64,000 nucleotides of DNA from Plantago major (taxonomy: Eukaryota; Streptophyta; Magnoliopsida; Lamiales; Plantaginaceae). The position numbers and the translations under genes were made by a program. Where the stretch lies: contig CM048842.1 in assembly GCA_026545765.1 (NCBI GenBank), positions 18,130,667 to 18,194,666 of the forward strand, in the 5' to 3' direction. Shown here one piece after another: positions 1 through 12,679 of the stretch. The first letter of the stretch is position 1. Each line of letters starts with the position of its first letter. The notes beneath the pieces are model-generated. The model did no database searches. It had not been told where the DNA came from and saw nothing but the letters and a program-made list of their open reading frames with translations.

Positions 1-836
1 GATTAAAGTTGAATGTGAAATACAATTAAATGACTGACCCAACTTTAATTGAATTTAAGTTGTACGTCAAATACTCTCTAGAGATAGACTTATTTTATCG
101 ACTTATTTTATCAATGAAATGATTCATGTGTTAATTAAAACATCAATATTGCGGGACAATCATTTAAACCAAGTAGTGCTTAGAATGTGTAAACTGAAAG
201 ATAAAAAAACTATTAATAAATCTATTGAATTTATGAGTTTACTTACTCCTTCCCTCAAGAAATAATTCGTTTGGTTCGTTTAAAAATCATTAGGGTATGT
301 TAACTAAATCTTTATCCTAATTATAACATAAAATGTTTAAATATTTTCTAATCCCCCTCCCCCCACACACATAAAAATGAATCAACAAAAGAAATGTGTA
401 AGTTATCAAGAGACCGAATATGTATATTTATTTCTCACATTCTCTTTATAATAATTAGGAATTAATCATGCTTGTTCTCCTGTAACTTTAGTTCAAGTGC
501 TCCCTTGAAAAGTTTTTGAAGCACGAGTAAGAGAAAGTGTACGGTAAATCATACGTAAAACTCGTATATAATATAATCATTGATATGATCTATTCCTAAA
601 AATGGTTCAAAGTTCTACATCGATTTTTTCTACCCAACAACATGTTATACTTCCTTTGACACCTAGGAAAAATAATTGTTACCAATATACGGTGGCCATT
701 GTTTTTGTTTTGCCACGGTTTAATAGCAGTGACCAATACTCAATGATGCATGTAAACTTTTTTTTGTAGTGATATGTAACCACATACTCCACCATTAACA
801 ATTATGCTAACATTACAGCAAGTCACAATCCTCTTG
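1..836. other. AT-rich intergenic DNA, nothing coding recognised
   Basis: No protein-like reading frame or RNA gene can be supported here. The stretch around 750-772 ends in a run of T followed by GTAGTGATA, which resembles one end of a CACTA-type MITE, but I could not find a partner end. The rest is ordinary AT-rich plant spacer. Confidence 0.4.
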
Positions 837-1190
837 AACATAGATAAACACATCTGAGAAAAACCAAATTTTTGCAAGCACCATAAATAAGAAATCCCAG
901 TTGACTCTGTCATAAGTATTCATTAAATCAAGTTAATCATCACATTGGATCCTCTGATTTTGTGATCAATGGCTATAGCATCTCTTGAGTCTGTTGTCTG
1001 AAAATAGCTCTATCATTTAAGAACCCATTTTGACTGTCAGAAATGAGGGAAGGTAGAAAGATAGCAAGTCTATCATTCAGTAATTTGGAGATAATCTTTT
1101 ACAGATTGCTACACAAACTAACAAACCTGAAATCATTCCATATTTTATGTTTATGATTTTCCAGCATGAATGTGTTGGTTTCTGGTTGAT
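837..1190 (-). mobile_element. LINE (L1-type) reverse transcriptase relic
   Basis: Read on the minus strand, short stretches match the plant L1 reverse transcriptase in the correct order. First comes a part like 'RLAIFLPSFLT', then 'IELFSDNRL', then the family signature 'YDRVNWDFLFMVLAKI', which corresponds to the usual KAYDRV-WDFL--VL-K-GF block. The frame shifts several times and contains stops, so this is a dead fragment of the central RT domain. No ORF1, endonuclease or poly(A) tail is visible nearby. The call rests on the RT block alone; the exact ends are uncertain by some tens of bases. Confidence 0.6.
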
Positions 1191-3600
1191 TTTCCTCCGC
1201 ATGATATGCCAAAAATAATAACAATATAATTAGTATATTATACAAATCATATCTATAAATCTCAACAAAAATAAAAAAATAATATTAACAACACTTACAT
1301 TCTTCGGTTACTGGAAATAAGGTGTATTTGAACAAGCACTAAAATATTCGGATTGAATCTTGGATGAGACAGCAGTGTGACCGCTTCCCCTTAAGCACAA
1401 TTTGCCCGCCTTTCTATGTTTCAGGACTATTTGAGCAATGTGCTCCCAATGTACAACGCCCAATCACAATTAATTTTGGAAGCAACAAAATTAGTTCCTT
1501 CGAACATTTCAAGTGTTAGAACTCTCTTGATGCTCAAGTGTATGCCTACTATGCAAATCTCTCTATATATAATGAAATGAGGATGATATGATGTAAATGT
1601 AAATGGATGGGAGGGAGGGTAGAAGATTGTGTTGTTGTTGTATTATTATTTTTTTTTTTTCCAAATGATGGAGAAATCACATTTTTATAGCCAAGTATAT
1701 CTATCTCAAAAACGCCACATTAAACATACCACTATAGCCACCATTATGCCTCATCGGTGGTGGAAGACCATAACTCACAAATTACCAATCTTTAATTCTG
1801 AAAATTAAAGACATAATTACAATAATATGAGTAAATATTATGGAAGAAGTGCAAAAGACTTCTTCTAGAATATTCACATATTATACACAATTCCAATTTG
1901 TACTCCACTAAATCGAGCCAACTTTTATTCACATCAAGAATTGGTTTTCGCTCATGTATTACATCATCACGTAGCTTGTGCAACCCACTACGTAATGAAC
2001 TATAAAATATGCCAAAACAAATGGTGGACCACATATAAAATTTACTCAAAGATGTCCTCTTGACATTTTAACTTTCAAGTAAAGTTGCACATTTTATGGC
2101 TTTAGTATGTACAAGTGGTTGTTCAATCAATCAATTCTGCAACAGAATGTTTATAGCAAGTTGACCAGGACTTATTACTTATCATAGTACGTACAAGAAT
2201 TACACAACATGAGTATATAGTTTTGTGATGTAAAAGGATCATGAGAAGCTTTTGTTAAAATGATTTTTGCTTGAATAATTTGGGGAGATAGTTAGGAAGC
2301 CGTGCTAGAGGTAGGTAGTTGTGTTACTAAAGTTGATAGTTTGATTGCATGTTATTATATACAATAGTTGATGCTTTGTTGTTGTTACTGATTGACGCTG
2401 GGAAGGGTATATGTTACATGCTAATTAATCTTTCAACCAAACTAGACTTCTAATTTTAGAGTGCATATTTTAGCTAGTGTGGGATTTTTTCCTTCTTGGC
2501 TTGTAGATGTGTTATCTTATGATCGGAACAATTCCACGCCGTGTCTTAATTTCGGTTGGGAAATGATGTATGTAACCGTTAGTTGTTAATATATTATGTT
2601 TTATGTTGGAAAAAAAAAAAAGAAAACTCTTGATGTTACCAATTTCATCAGTAACTGAGCAATTCTATATGTCATAACTCATATGCACCTGTGCTTGTTG
2701 TTTTGAAAGTGTAAACTGTACATGTATGAGGTACCAGCTTAATTAGCATGTTGTATGTTAATTGCATTCACTTAGAATTCATGTATTTTTTCTGTGTGAG
2801 TTTCGGGAGTATCCTCATTCATAGGATATATCACTTACTAAGATGTACGTCATAGAAAATCAAGTTAAAGATCATCGAAAAAGCTTATAGGGATACCTTA
2901 GCACTATGTGGCCCAAGTCAATTATTCAAGTTATTCACGGCTGGGAGGGTACTTGTACTCCGACCGGTAACTAATGTCATGCCATGCCATGCCATGTATA
3001 TGGCCACCATACGCGACGGTTGAAACCTACGAAGCCAAGTGAGCTCGCGAATTAAAAGACAAAGATCATGCCAAGTTAACGTCAAGTCAAGTAATTCTTT
3101 TTAAGAGTAGAGTTAAGTTAAGTTAAGGATCAAGTCATAGGTTAAGTTGCATTGCATTAAGCCAAGAATTTCAAAGATGTAAAATACGCAAAGATAAAAC
3201 CTCTAGGCCATGACACGTGCATGAAACTTGCTTAGTCGGTGGTTTGACTAACCCCTTATTTATAAACAATGTTAGGTAATGAGCTGAAGCTACTCGGAAT
3301 AGGGGCTGGCGAGCTACATCCATTTATCGTTATCAGTTTCTGTCACATTTAAAACATGCATCAAACTATCATTTTACGACTTTGTTTTTAGTGTGGTTTG
3401 CGCAAGACATTAGCACGTACGTTTATACTTTAGCATTTTCAAACTTTGTGTTCACATATTTTATTAAATGGACGGTTGTCACGTTTTGCACTGTTTCACG
3501 ATTTAAGTTCAAATAAAGTCGTAATCATCGTTTTTTACAGGTTGACGAGTTAATGCAAATTATATTTTCCATAATTTATCAACCTAACAAGCTAGCATGC
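1191..3600. other. Intergenic region upstream of the FAR gene
   Basis: About 2.4 kb without a supportable gene. A minus-strand frame at 1792-2049 (85 codons) matches nothing I recognise. A short CATGC-type microsatellite lies at about 2980-2996, and short repeats of AAGTTAAGTTAAG and similar occur around 3100-3140. The last few hundred bases presumably hold the promoter of the gene starting at 3671. Confidence 0.4.
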
Positions 3601-3614
3601 TTCCATTCACCACT

Positions 3615-3622
3615 TATAAATA
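3615..3622 (+). promoter_or_regulatory. TATA box of the FAR gene
   Basis: TATAAATA lies 49 bp before the ATG at 3671. This would place transcription start at about 3645-3652 and leave a short 5' leader of roughly 20-25 nt. It is the only good TATA match close to this start codon, which supports the chosen start. Confidence 0.6.
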
Positions 3623-3670
3623 GAAGATCATATACCTTAGCAGCTAGTAAGGTAACATAACTACCCAATC

Positions 3671-6600
3671 ATGTCACTAGCTCGAAGCTCAGTTTCCTAT
3701 CTTTCAAACAAACTTTCTTGGGAAAACCGCAGGGTTGCAGAACCAATCAGCAACTCTTGTTTTGGAAAAAATGGCATAATAAAAACACCAATATTGTTTC
3801 ATAATAATGATGGGAAGCAAAATTTACCATGCTTAAATAAATGGAAAACGGGTTCCCTTTACAACGGTTATCCATGTTTCCCTTCTCTCCACCACCCTCT
3901 CGAGACCGACTTGCTAAGTTTGGAGGATGATGGAGAAGAAGAAGGTGGTTGTGTTAATGGAGGTATTGGCATTGTCAAATTTTTCCAAGGGAAGAACATT
4001 CTCATTACTGGTGGAACTGGTCTTGTTGGTAAAGGTACATATAAAGTACACTCAATGCAGCATTTAGTTACTCTCAGTTTCTTTTAAGAAAATCATTATC
4101 AGAATATAATTGATACATGTCTCATTCAATTGCTTTTGATTTTTAATCGTCATTTCGTTTTCATTTTTCTAATTTAAGAAGAGTTTGCTTTTATAATTTC
4201 AGTAGTTTGGTCACTTGGTTGAGTCATGAGTGTGTAGGCTGGCAGATTGTGTATCCTATTGAGTCAATCAACATCAGCTCCGGATCCTCTCACCTTACAT
4301 CTCCTCCAATTCATGGATCATTGACATATGTCCATATAAAACGACACTAAAAATTGCAAATCAAATTAAAAGGATATAGAATTCTGCGCTAAAGAAAAAC
4401 TAAATTGATAGTTTGGTGAATTTGGAAAACTAGTTGGTTAGGTAAATTTGCCATTTGAAAAATTTGGTTTTAAATGTAGGTGTTTAGTAAATTAAATTAA
4501 AAAAATTTCAGATTTTGTAAAATGACATAAAAGGGCATTACTCTTATTTTTTTTGTCTTTAACCTTTCTTATCGTATTATTAGTCTATAGTTTTTTAAAT
4601 AATAATATATCATATTTTGTCCAATAATTATAATATATATTTAATATACTTTACATTGCCACTTTAATAACATCATCAAAATTATCAGAAGTTGAAAGAA
4701 ATAATCGTTGAGCATTTTAACTTAGTAATGAAAAAAATCAGTATTTGATGTGTACTAAATGTATGCATTTTAAAGAGGTGCGGATACATTAATCCTTATG
4801 TTAGTTGCAAAAAAGTACATAAAATGTATAACAAAAGATCATACATGTATGCATTTTAAAGAGTTTCTTATTTTTTTAATTCTAATTTAGGTTAATATAG
4901 GTTAGGGATATTTTCGGAATGAAAAAGATAAGAAGCTCCTTATTTAAAAAAAAAGCTGCATTGACTAGCTTCTTTTTCCAAATTAAATTTGGTTAAAGTT
5001 GTGTTTCACGAACTTTTTATTAGTCGATGGTAAAAAAAGTTTCATGGAAATTTGGAAAACTAGTGGTAAACAAAGCCCTAGTGTAATAAATGGAAATAAT
5101 ATATCAATATAATTGATAAATATAATTTGGCCAAATATTGGCAATTTGGCATGGTTGTTACGTAGGGTCATGTTTAATTTATCTTTCTCCGTACTACTAT
5201 AAGAGATTTAATATATTACGATTCATAAAAATTTACCTCTTTTTATAGAGTTACTAAAAATATAACTGAAAAAAGGGCTCTAAATTTAACTCCAGGAAGG
5301 TTTTAAAAGACGATTTCTAATTTTCAGTCTTAATTTTAAAATTACGACTTTTAATTTATATTTCAACCGAAAATACGATACACCCTCTTACAACCCATTT
5401 ACAATTTTCGTCTCTTATTTAGAGATGTAATTTTTAAATACGACTCTTATTTGCATGATACGATTCTTTTCAAACGTAGAATTATATCAAATCTTGTAGT
5501 GGCAAGTTTATTAAAAAAAATGGTCTGATGGATGTCTACAAACAAATTATTCATTTTATCTTTTTCTTTTTTGGATATCTTAATGTTTCTAGTTTTTGTT
5601 GAGGATTAAATCAATTTATGAGGAGTTAGATCCGTAAAATTACATGTTTTGATAGTCTTTAGTACTAAAATCGCTTAGAAACTTAACGTAAAATATATTT
5701 GTGCAATTGTAAAAAAATGAAACTTAATAGCTATAACTAAAAAGCGTAAAGTTTCGTCAAATGTTTTAGATAGTATTAGAGTGTGTCATGGGGACCGCTC
5801 TTATAGATGAATTAAATGGGATCGACAAGCATCACTGGTATAACAAGAATTTTAATAAAAATTGGTGTTATACATACTTAAATTTTCTTTCATAAAATAT
5901 TACTTATATTGTTTAAGACAGTATATTTATATTTAACAACATCAGTCGTTCCCTCAGTAGTGTAGTTCATTTGTGTTAAGTTTATGCTGGTAAAATAAAA
6001 ATTAATACAACATCTCAATATTTTAATCACCTAAAGAAGTTAATCTATTACTTTATTATGTTTTGAAGATGTTCATTACTCGGATTGTTAAGATAAATCA
6101 CTACTTACACCTTATGGATTAGGAAAGAAAAAGAAATAACGTCTTCTTCTGTTGATTTTATCATTCACTTTCATGATTAATTTGAACAAAACATGAATTG
6201 TTTATTATTTCAGGGAATGTCAAATAATTGTATATTATAGCACTTGTAATGAAAATTGGAGGGAATATAGTGTGTCTCTAAAAATAAGTTTCTCGAGTCT
6301 AACCATGATTTAGAGTGGTTGGTTAAATGGATGGGTTTGGCCAAGTTATGCTTAGAAGCCACGGTCCACGGTCGGGTCTCAACCTCTTATGGACGGAGAC
6401 TTGAACCTAAAGTATTAGCCGTGAGATGCGAAATCGTTTCCAACCTCGATCGATTAGTGATTGAGTTTTACACCATATCTCTATTCAGAGACTCCACCAG
6501 AATTTTTCTACCACTAGACTCAAAATTAATGACGCATCTATATTTTCTGTAATAAAAAAAAACTCCTTCGTAGAGTGTGACGTTCAATACAAATTTATCA

Positions 6601-8997
6601 CTCCTATATTACTTTGAAAAACCATTTGATAAAATGATAGTTAAAAATACATTAAGAATTTTTCATCAATTAATTTCGGTAAATGATTTTGACTATAAAT
6701 TACAAGTAATTTTTAAATTTTTACGACTTTAAAATTATATCCAGCACATTATTAGTGGTACGGGGAGAGCAAGAGTAATGTTTAGTCCATAAAACATTAC
6801 GTTAGACTCACATGAGACCACTGATTGATGGTAGTTCTATCGCTATTCTTGTTTTTTTTCATCTCAAAATTCTATTATATTGAATTTAATTCAGATTTGC
6901 TTAATTGTTTTTTATACTTCAAATAAGTTCAGTCCAGTTCTATTTTGTTCAGACGAAGATAATAAACCCCAACGGTTTTAAATTCTATACTAGATAAAAT
7001 TTGATTGAACGTCAAAATAATAATCGCAGTTTTTATTGAGAAGCTGTTGAGATCAACACCAGTGCATAAAATCTATGTACTAATCAAGGCAGATGATAAA
7101 CAGGCAGCAGTTGCTAGATTGCATAAAGATGTAAGTACTGAACATTATTTCAATACATTAATCGAAACTCGATATGCTATTTAAATGATCGGATTCGTTC
7201 ATATGTGATCGCCTGTAGATTATAAGTTCACAATTGTTCAAAGTCCTTGCTGAGAAACATGGAAATGATTATGAAGCATTCATACAAGAGAAGTTGGTAC
7301 CTGTGTTGGGTAATATCTGTGAACCGAATCTTGGATTGGATTCCGAATCAGCACAAGAAATTATGAACAATGTAGATGTTATAGTCGGATCTGCAGCTAG
7401 CACGACTTTGAATGACAGGTTAGTTTTACGCTACTGCTTTCAACTGAGATATGTCACAAAAAAAAGAAAGTTATCTCACTTAGCTATTTACGCTTGCAAT
7501 AGGTATGACTCGTTGCTCGATATTAATGTAAATGCAACTCAGCGATTGATGAGATTCGGTAAAACATGCCAAAACCTAAAGCTCTTTGTCCACATTTCAA
7601 CTGGTAAGTCTAAAAACTTTGATTCTGAAGTTGGAAACAGATATATCTATATGACTATATATGTTCTACTTGTATTGCTAATTCAACGGTTCTGCACGTA
7701 GCCTATGTTAATGGAAGAAAAGAAGGGATTATCATTGAAAAACCATTGCTGATGGGAGAAAATGGGTTGAATCAGGACGATGATTTCAACTTTTCCTCAT
7801 CTCCTCGGTTAGATTTAGCTGATGAGATAAGTTTGGCGATGAAATGGTGTAGATCGTCATCTAGCTGTGACGAGACGAAGGATCTTAAACGCCTAGGCCA
7901 AGAAAGGTTTGTAAGCATATTTTGATGTAGTTCCATAATATTTTCTCGGGCATGGTTCTATTTAGTGTTCGCTTGTCAGCTCTTTTTAGTGTGTCACAAA
8001 CGCCTAACTGGTAACGTTTCAACTAGTTGAGCTGATTCTTCTATCGACAGGGCAAACTATTTTGGTTGGTGCAATGCTTATCATATGACCAAAGCCATGG
8101 GGGAGATGACTCTGCAAGAAATCAGGGGAGATACACCGGTACTAATCATCAGGCCAACGGTTATCGAAAGTAGTTGCAAAGAACCTTTCGCTGGATGGAT
8201 ACAGGGAAACAGGTTTCTTAATTTGAAAATTTCATCCTTTGTTCTGACAAATTTAGTATACCTAACTTACATTTGTAAATAAAATTTTGTAGAATGTTCG
8301 ATCCGGTGATTATTTCGCATGGAAAAGGACAATTACCTGCTTTTCTGGCGGATCCTGATATGCATACGGACATAGTAAGTTTGTTTATGCATCATCTGTA
8401 TAAGTTTTCTTCTTTTCTTTAACTAACATTAATGTTAATTTTGTGCAGATTCCAGTGGATGTAGTTGTAAATTCAACTATAGCAGCAATTGCCAAGCATG
8501 GAATGACGAATAAGTCCGAACTCAATGTCTACCATGTAGCATCTGGCGTTGCTAATCCTCTTCGATTCTCAGAATTCTTCGAAATCATTCATGATTACTT
8601 TAAGTCGACGCCTTTATTCATGTCGAATAAAATCAAAAAAATTGAGTGTTTTGATAATTTTAAAGATTTCTCAAAGTACACTCGAGATGAGATATATCGA
8701 TTGCAGAATGCAAACGGAGCAAGTGTCAATGGAAAATGTATGGAAACACGAGTCAAAGTGAGGGTTGCATATGCTGAACAAGTCTGCAAGATGTATGAGT
8801 TTATTGGATTTTACAAAGGTAGATTTCATACTGGGAACTTGCAGAAGTTATTGAGTGAAATGTCGAAAACGGAGCAAGATGAGTTTGAAATTGATGCAAA
8901 GAAAATAGATTGGAGAAGCTACTTCATGGATGCACACATTCCTGGATTAGAGAAGTATGTACTTGGTGGCACAAGGATGTTTAAGTACCAAGATTGA
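3671..8997 (+). CDS. FAR2: Fatty acyl-CoA/ACP reductase, plastid MS2/FAR2-like, 8 exons
   Basis: Reduces a long-chain fatty acyl thioester to a primary alcohol with NADPH. In the MS2/FAR2 group this takes place in plastids of the anther tapetum and supplies alcohols for the sporopollenin of pollen walls. Exons, from sequence: 3671-4034, 7030-7130, 7219-7418, 7503-7603, 7702-7906, 8051-8212, 8293-8374 and 8449-8997. All introns are GT..AG, and phases sum to 587 codons plus stop. Residues 1 to about 95 are a non-conserved, Ser/Arg-rich start that looks like a transit peptide. The GxxGxxG-type loop TGGTGLVG is at about 113-120. The catalytic YxxxK is Tyr334/Lys338 in 'YHMTKAMGEM'. The C-terminal half (from exon 7) is the FAR_C/sterile domain, ending 'IPGLEKYVLGGTRMF'. 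The length is close to Arabidopsis MS2 (616 aa). Intron 1 is 3.0 kb and holds a MITE; the others are about 75-145 bp. FAR6, also plastidic, is the main alternative identity. No disruption is seen, so the gene looks functional. Confidence 0.93.
5194..5501. mobile_element. CACTA-like MITE in FAR intron 1
   Basis: A 308-bp piece has imperfect terminal inverted repeats: the left end reads CTACTATAAGAGATTTAATA, and the right end read in reverse is CACTACAAGATTTGATA. CACTACAAG-type ends are typical of CACTA elements and their MITEs. The 3-bp flanks are GTA and GCA, so a target duplication with one mismatch is possible. The interior is non-coding with short inverted runs. Confidence 0.5.
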
Positions 8998-10332
8998 AGG
9001 TAGTTACGCGGGCGGATCCGGGGCAGGAGGGGGCACCCCCCCCAAAAAAAATCCTATATATATATATATATATCGTTTCTCCCCAGCTTCAAATTTTGGG
9101 TCAGCCCGGGCTACATCGTTGCTAAGCCACCCAGTGGAGTGAAATAATTGGTTCACCATGCTATTTGTAATATATTTCAGCGTGTTTGATTGCAGTTATC
9201 AGTACATCTGATGCATTTCCATATATTGCCGATTGGCCAAAAATGTTTTAATTGTCTTTGTCGTCTTCATCTAGTGCATTTTTTTAATTCCAAGTCTTTG
9301 AATTTCAGCAGTATTATTGCAAGTGAAGTGTACATTAATGTTTCACCGTTGTGGAATAATATCATGTTTAGTTTAATCTCAGTATATATGAGAATTCTAC
9401 AAGACTTGTCTCAACTCTCAATTACCTCATCTTTAGCAAACTCCTCAATTATGTTTTCTGAGAAATTAACAATCTGATTATATGAGTAAAATACAATGGT
9501 GTGCCGGATATATATTGATAAACCCATTATGGAGGCCCATAAGAGCTAAACATAAGCCTTTTTGGAACAAAGATGTCCAACTAAAATTCACTTTGAAGTG
9601 AGTGTGTGTTGTCTTTTTTATTTAGATCCACTAAACTCTGATACGTGAGTTGTACATAATCTTTAGAACAATGTAATGATATTAAACCATGATTAATAAA
9701 CTTCAGTTTTATTTAATGTATTAGTTGTGATAATATAAATTTATTTATACTCAGTTTAGCACAAATTTATCAGCTCGATAAGTTTATTTTTTTAAATAAG
9801 TTTGTTGCATGAACGCCCAGCCGGTAGCTGATAAGCTAGCTGATCAATAAGTTTGTTCAGGAATCTTATAAAAATAATAAGCTAGCTGATTTGTTTTTAT
9901 ATACCACATTTAACAAATAAGCTAGCTAACAATTAATTAATTTAATAAACACTTCTATAAAAATCAATGGAAAATTATATATACCACCACTACAATTTGG
10001 CCCCTTGTCACTTTAGTCCCTTCTATTTAAACAATTATAGAATCGTTCATTTTTTACACACAATTTTTTTTTAATTACAGATAGGCCCAAAGGTCAACTT
10101 TTTCACCTATTTTATCTTTTCTTTATAGCCAAGTCTTGGAAAATGTAATATTTTCCTAAAAAGTAGAAAAGTCAAGATTTTTTGTGGTGTTTCACATTTT
10201 TGGATTTTAGCGGTCTGACCGATCGAGTTTCTTAAAAAACCGCCGAGACATACATTTTTCGTTATGCTTTTAATAGTTATAGTTGTAAGTTGTTAGCATT
10301 GAAAATTTTAGTTACATTTTTAACGTATTTTA
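8998..10332. other. Spacer downstream of FAR; short repeats
   Basis: This holds the FAR 3' untranslated region and spacer. There is a C-run then A-run at about 9037-9051, a short TA repeat at 9055-9073, and a cluster of AAGCTAGCTGAT-type short inverted repeats at about 9770-9930, a pattern often seen inside hAT-type MITEs. I could not define ends for such an element. The frames at 8957-9142 and 9190-9477 have no recognisable protein. Confidence 0.4.
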
Positions 10333-10341
10333 TTAATGTTT

Positions 10342-11469
10342 GAGAAAATTTTACTTTACACACAAACCTTTTCAGCGAATTTGAAGTTACACACAAACCT
10401 TTCATTTTTTACATTCGACACTTAAACCTTGTATTTTACACTAAAACCTTTTGGGCCAATTTGAACTTACACCAGAAACTTTTTTTTTCTTCTTTGAGTC
10501 GACACTAAAACCTTTGCCAAAATTTTGACCTAATACAAGCCTTTGTTATTTGGATTATCCAATAACTTATATATGCAAAAGTTGTTGATAACTATATTTC
10601 TGAGAAGCGTTTTTTCTATGGAGTAGTAGTTTTGAAATGTTATGGCAGTGACTCTTGATGATATATACGGAGCACAAAAAGTAAGACCATTATTTGTGAC
10701 ATGGTATTTTTTATTAGTTATTGTACCGTGCTTTGGACTTTGAAGCACCAACATGTTTTAGAGGCTATTATTTGTCAAAAATATATTTATACTTTTTAAT
10801 AACAAAATGCCTGAAAATGTGTATGAAATTTAATTTGGGCTTGCTAGCTATACCTTTGACTAGTTTATTTATGATGAACATGATCAAGGAATGTTACTAT
10901 ACATGCTTAATTACATGTATTTAACAAACAGAAAAAATTTAGATGCCCAAATAGAAAGGAAAAGAGACTCATCCATTACCTCAAACCCCCCTTTAAACCT
11001 AAAGTGTTACTAACTCCACAATGACCCTCTTTACTGCGAAAATACCCATTCACAATATCATGCAAACTGAACCATATTTATGAACTGACATGATAGGAAA
11101 AGATTTCGGTAGCGGGTGTAAATTTTTGCAAAGGTTTTGGTGTATGAAAATATGGTTAACGGACACTTAATTTGAAAATTTTGACAAAGGTTTGTATTAG
11201 GTCAAAATTTTGACAAAGGTTTTAGTGTCAACTCAAAAAAAAAAAAAAAAAGAGAAGAGGTTGGGGTGTAAATTAAAACTGGCCCAAAAGGTTTTAGTGT
11301 AAAACTACACGCCAAGTAACATCACTAACGGCCGATTCTAACACCGTCCTGCATTTGTGTTGACTTGATAAGTTGACTAAGGTTTAAGCGTCGAATGAAA
11401 AAAATGAAAGAGGTTTATGTGTAACTTCAAATTTGCTGGAACGGTTTGTGTGTAAAGTAAAATTTTCTC
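10342..11469. mobile_element. Long-TIR Mutator-like (MULE) MITE
   Basis: An 1128-bp element bounded by long inverted repeats. The left arm (10342 to about 10540) starts GAGAAAATTTTACTTTACAC, and the right arm (about 11190-11469) is its reverse complement with small differences. Both arms contain several degenerate copies of an 'ACACAAACCTTT / ACTAAAACCTTT' unit. The flanks are TTAATGTTT (10333-10341) and TTGATGTTT (11470-11478), a 9-bp target duplication with one mismatch, as expected for Mutator-type insertion. The roughly 650-bp centre encodes no recognisable transposase, so it is non-autonomous. Confidence 0.75.
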
Positions 11470-11478
11470 TTGATGTTT

Positions 11479-12679
11479 TAAGGGATAATGTGATGGTTTT
11501 AATGGGTTAGTATTGTATGTTTCAATCATAATTTTAACCTCTTTTGTTAATTTTTAAGAGAGGTGTGATGTTTTTAAGGAGCTATAGTTTTTAAGATGGT
11601 TTATTATAGTTTTAGGTGACAATCTAATATCATTAAACCACCATTAAACAAGTCTAAAAGTTTCAGGGATGCCATTTGTAGACGCTCAAAAATCTACAAT
11701 CGAATTTAGGTTGAGGAATTGGGGGGCACCAGCGAACTGCAAGGCAACAGAAGCAAACCTAGAGACGTTAGGTTCCAAGGACACTGGTGTGGTGCCGACC
11801 GAAGGGACTCCGACGCTTAAGTCAGTAAATTGGAATAAGATTTATGAATTGAAGGAGACAGAGAGAAGGATGGCGAGAGTCGACTTATCCTGTTGGTTGA
11901 GTCGGTTCGGCAAAGTATGGATGAGCACCGGTGAGAGGCTAGCTGACCCTGTTGGAGGAAGCTAGCAAGTAGTCGTTGGTTGGTGATGAATGGTGGTGGT
12001 GAAGATGGACGATGGTGGATGATGATAGGTGATAGTGGATGATGATGATGGACGATGGTGGATAGTGATGAACGTTGATCAGAGCGCTTGAGAGTGATAG
12101 AGGCGTCAAAGAGATAGCTAGGGTCTGTTCATTGAGTTTTCGATGATCATTCCCTTGCTCACATGCCTCCTATATAGCTCAACTAACCGTTGGAGTCCGT
12201 CCTCCAATATCGCTGAAGCAGTTGGAGTCTCCAAGTGGGTTGGACCACGTCTTGGTTAGTTGGGAGAGTCGTCTATAGTTCGGATTGTTAGCTGAAATAG
12301 CTTCCTAATGAGACGGTCAAAGAATAAAACCAAGCTAGCCTATGAATCCCAAACTAGGTTTGCAATTCATAACAACAGGTACAACTAAACAATAGTTGCA
12401 GTAGACAAACTCAGTTTAGCTCCAATAATCGCCATAATCTCTTCAGTTTGCATATTTATACCTTGTGGATCATCAACACAGGTAATTAGGCATAAAATGA
12501 CAATAATACTTAAAATTGTAGCAAAAACGATGGGTAAAAGTAGCCTTAAATCGCATATTTCATTGGCTCATCAACGTTCCTTCACATCAGGAGGTCTTCT
12601 GCCATTCTCCGGGAATCCATACCTTTTGGTCATCCACCCTACCACCTTGGAAATTGTCTCAAGAGTCCAACGAGCCCAA
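11479..12679. other. Unclassified region with a promoter-like stretch
   Basis: The frame at 11669-11965 (98 codons, +) resembles nothing I know. CCTATATAGC near 12170 resembles a TATA region in either direction, and the surrounding GC-richer 12080-12330 looks like LTR or leader sequence. I cannot pair it with a second copy in the window. Most likely it is old repeat DNA. Confidence 0.3.
11975..12075. repeat. GATGGTGGATGATG-type simple repeat
   Basis: Imperfect tandem array of GAT/GGT triplets, of the form GATGGTGGATGATGATAGG, repeated over about 100 bp. It is low complexity and creates misleading open frames. Confidence 0.7.

Noticed and set aside
1792-2049. 85-codon minus-strand frame that looks protein-like
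   Set aside because: I could not name any family, and neighbouring sequence gives no continuing exons.
11669-11965. 98-codon plus-strand open frame
   Set aside because: No recognisable domain, next to a GAT-type simple repeat and old LTR DNA. No splice partner or TATA fits it.
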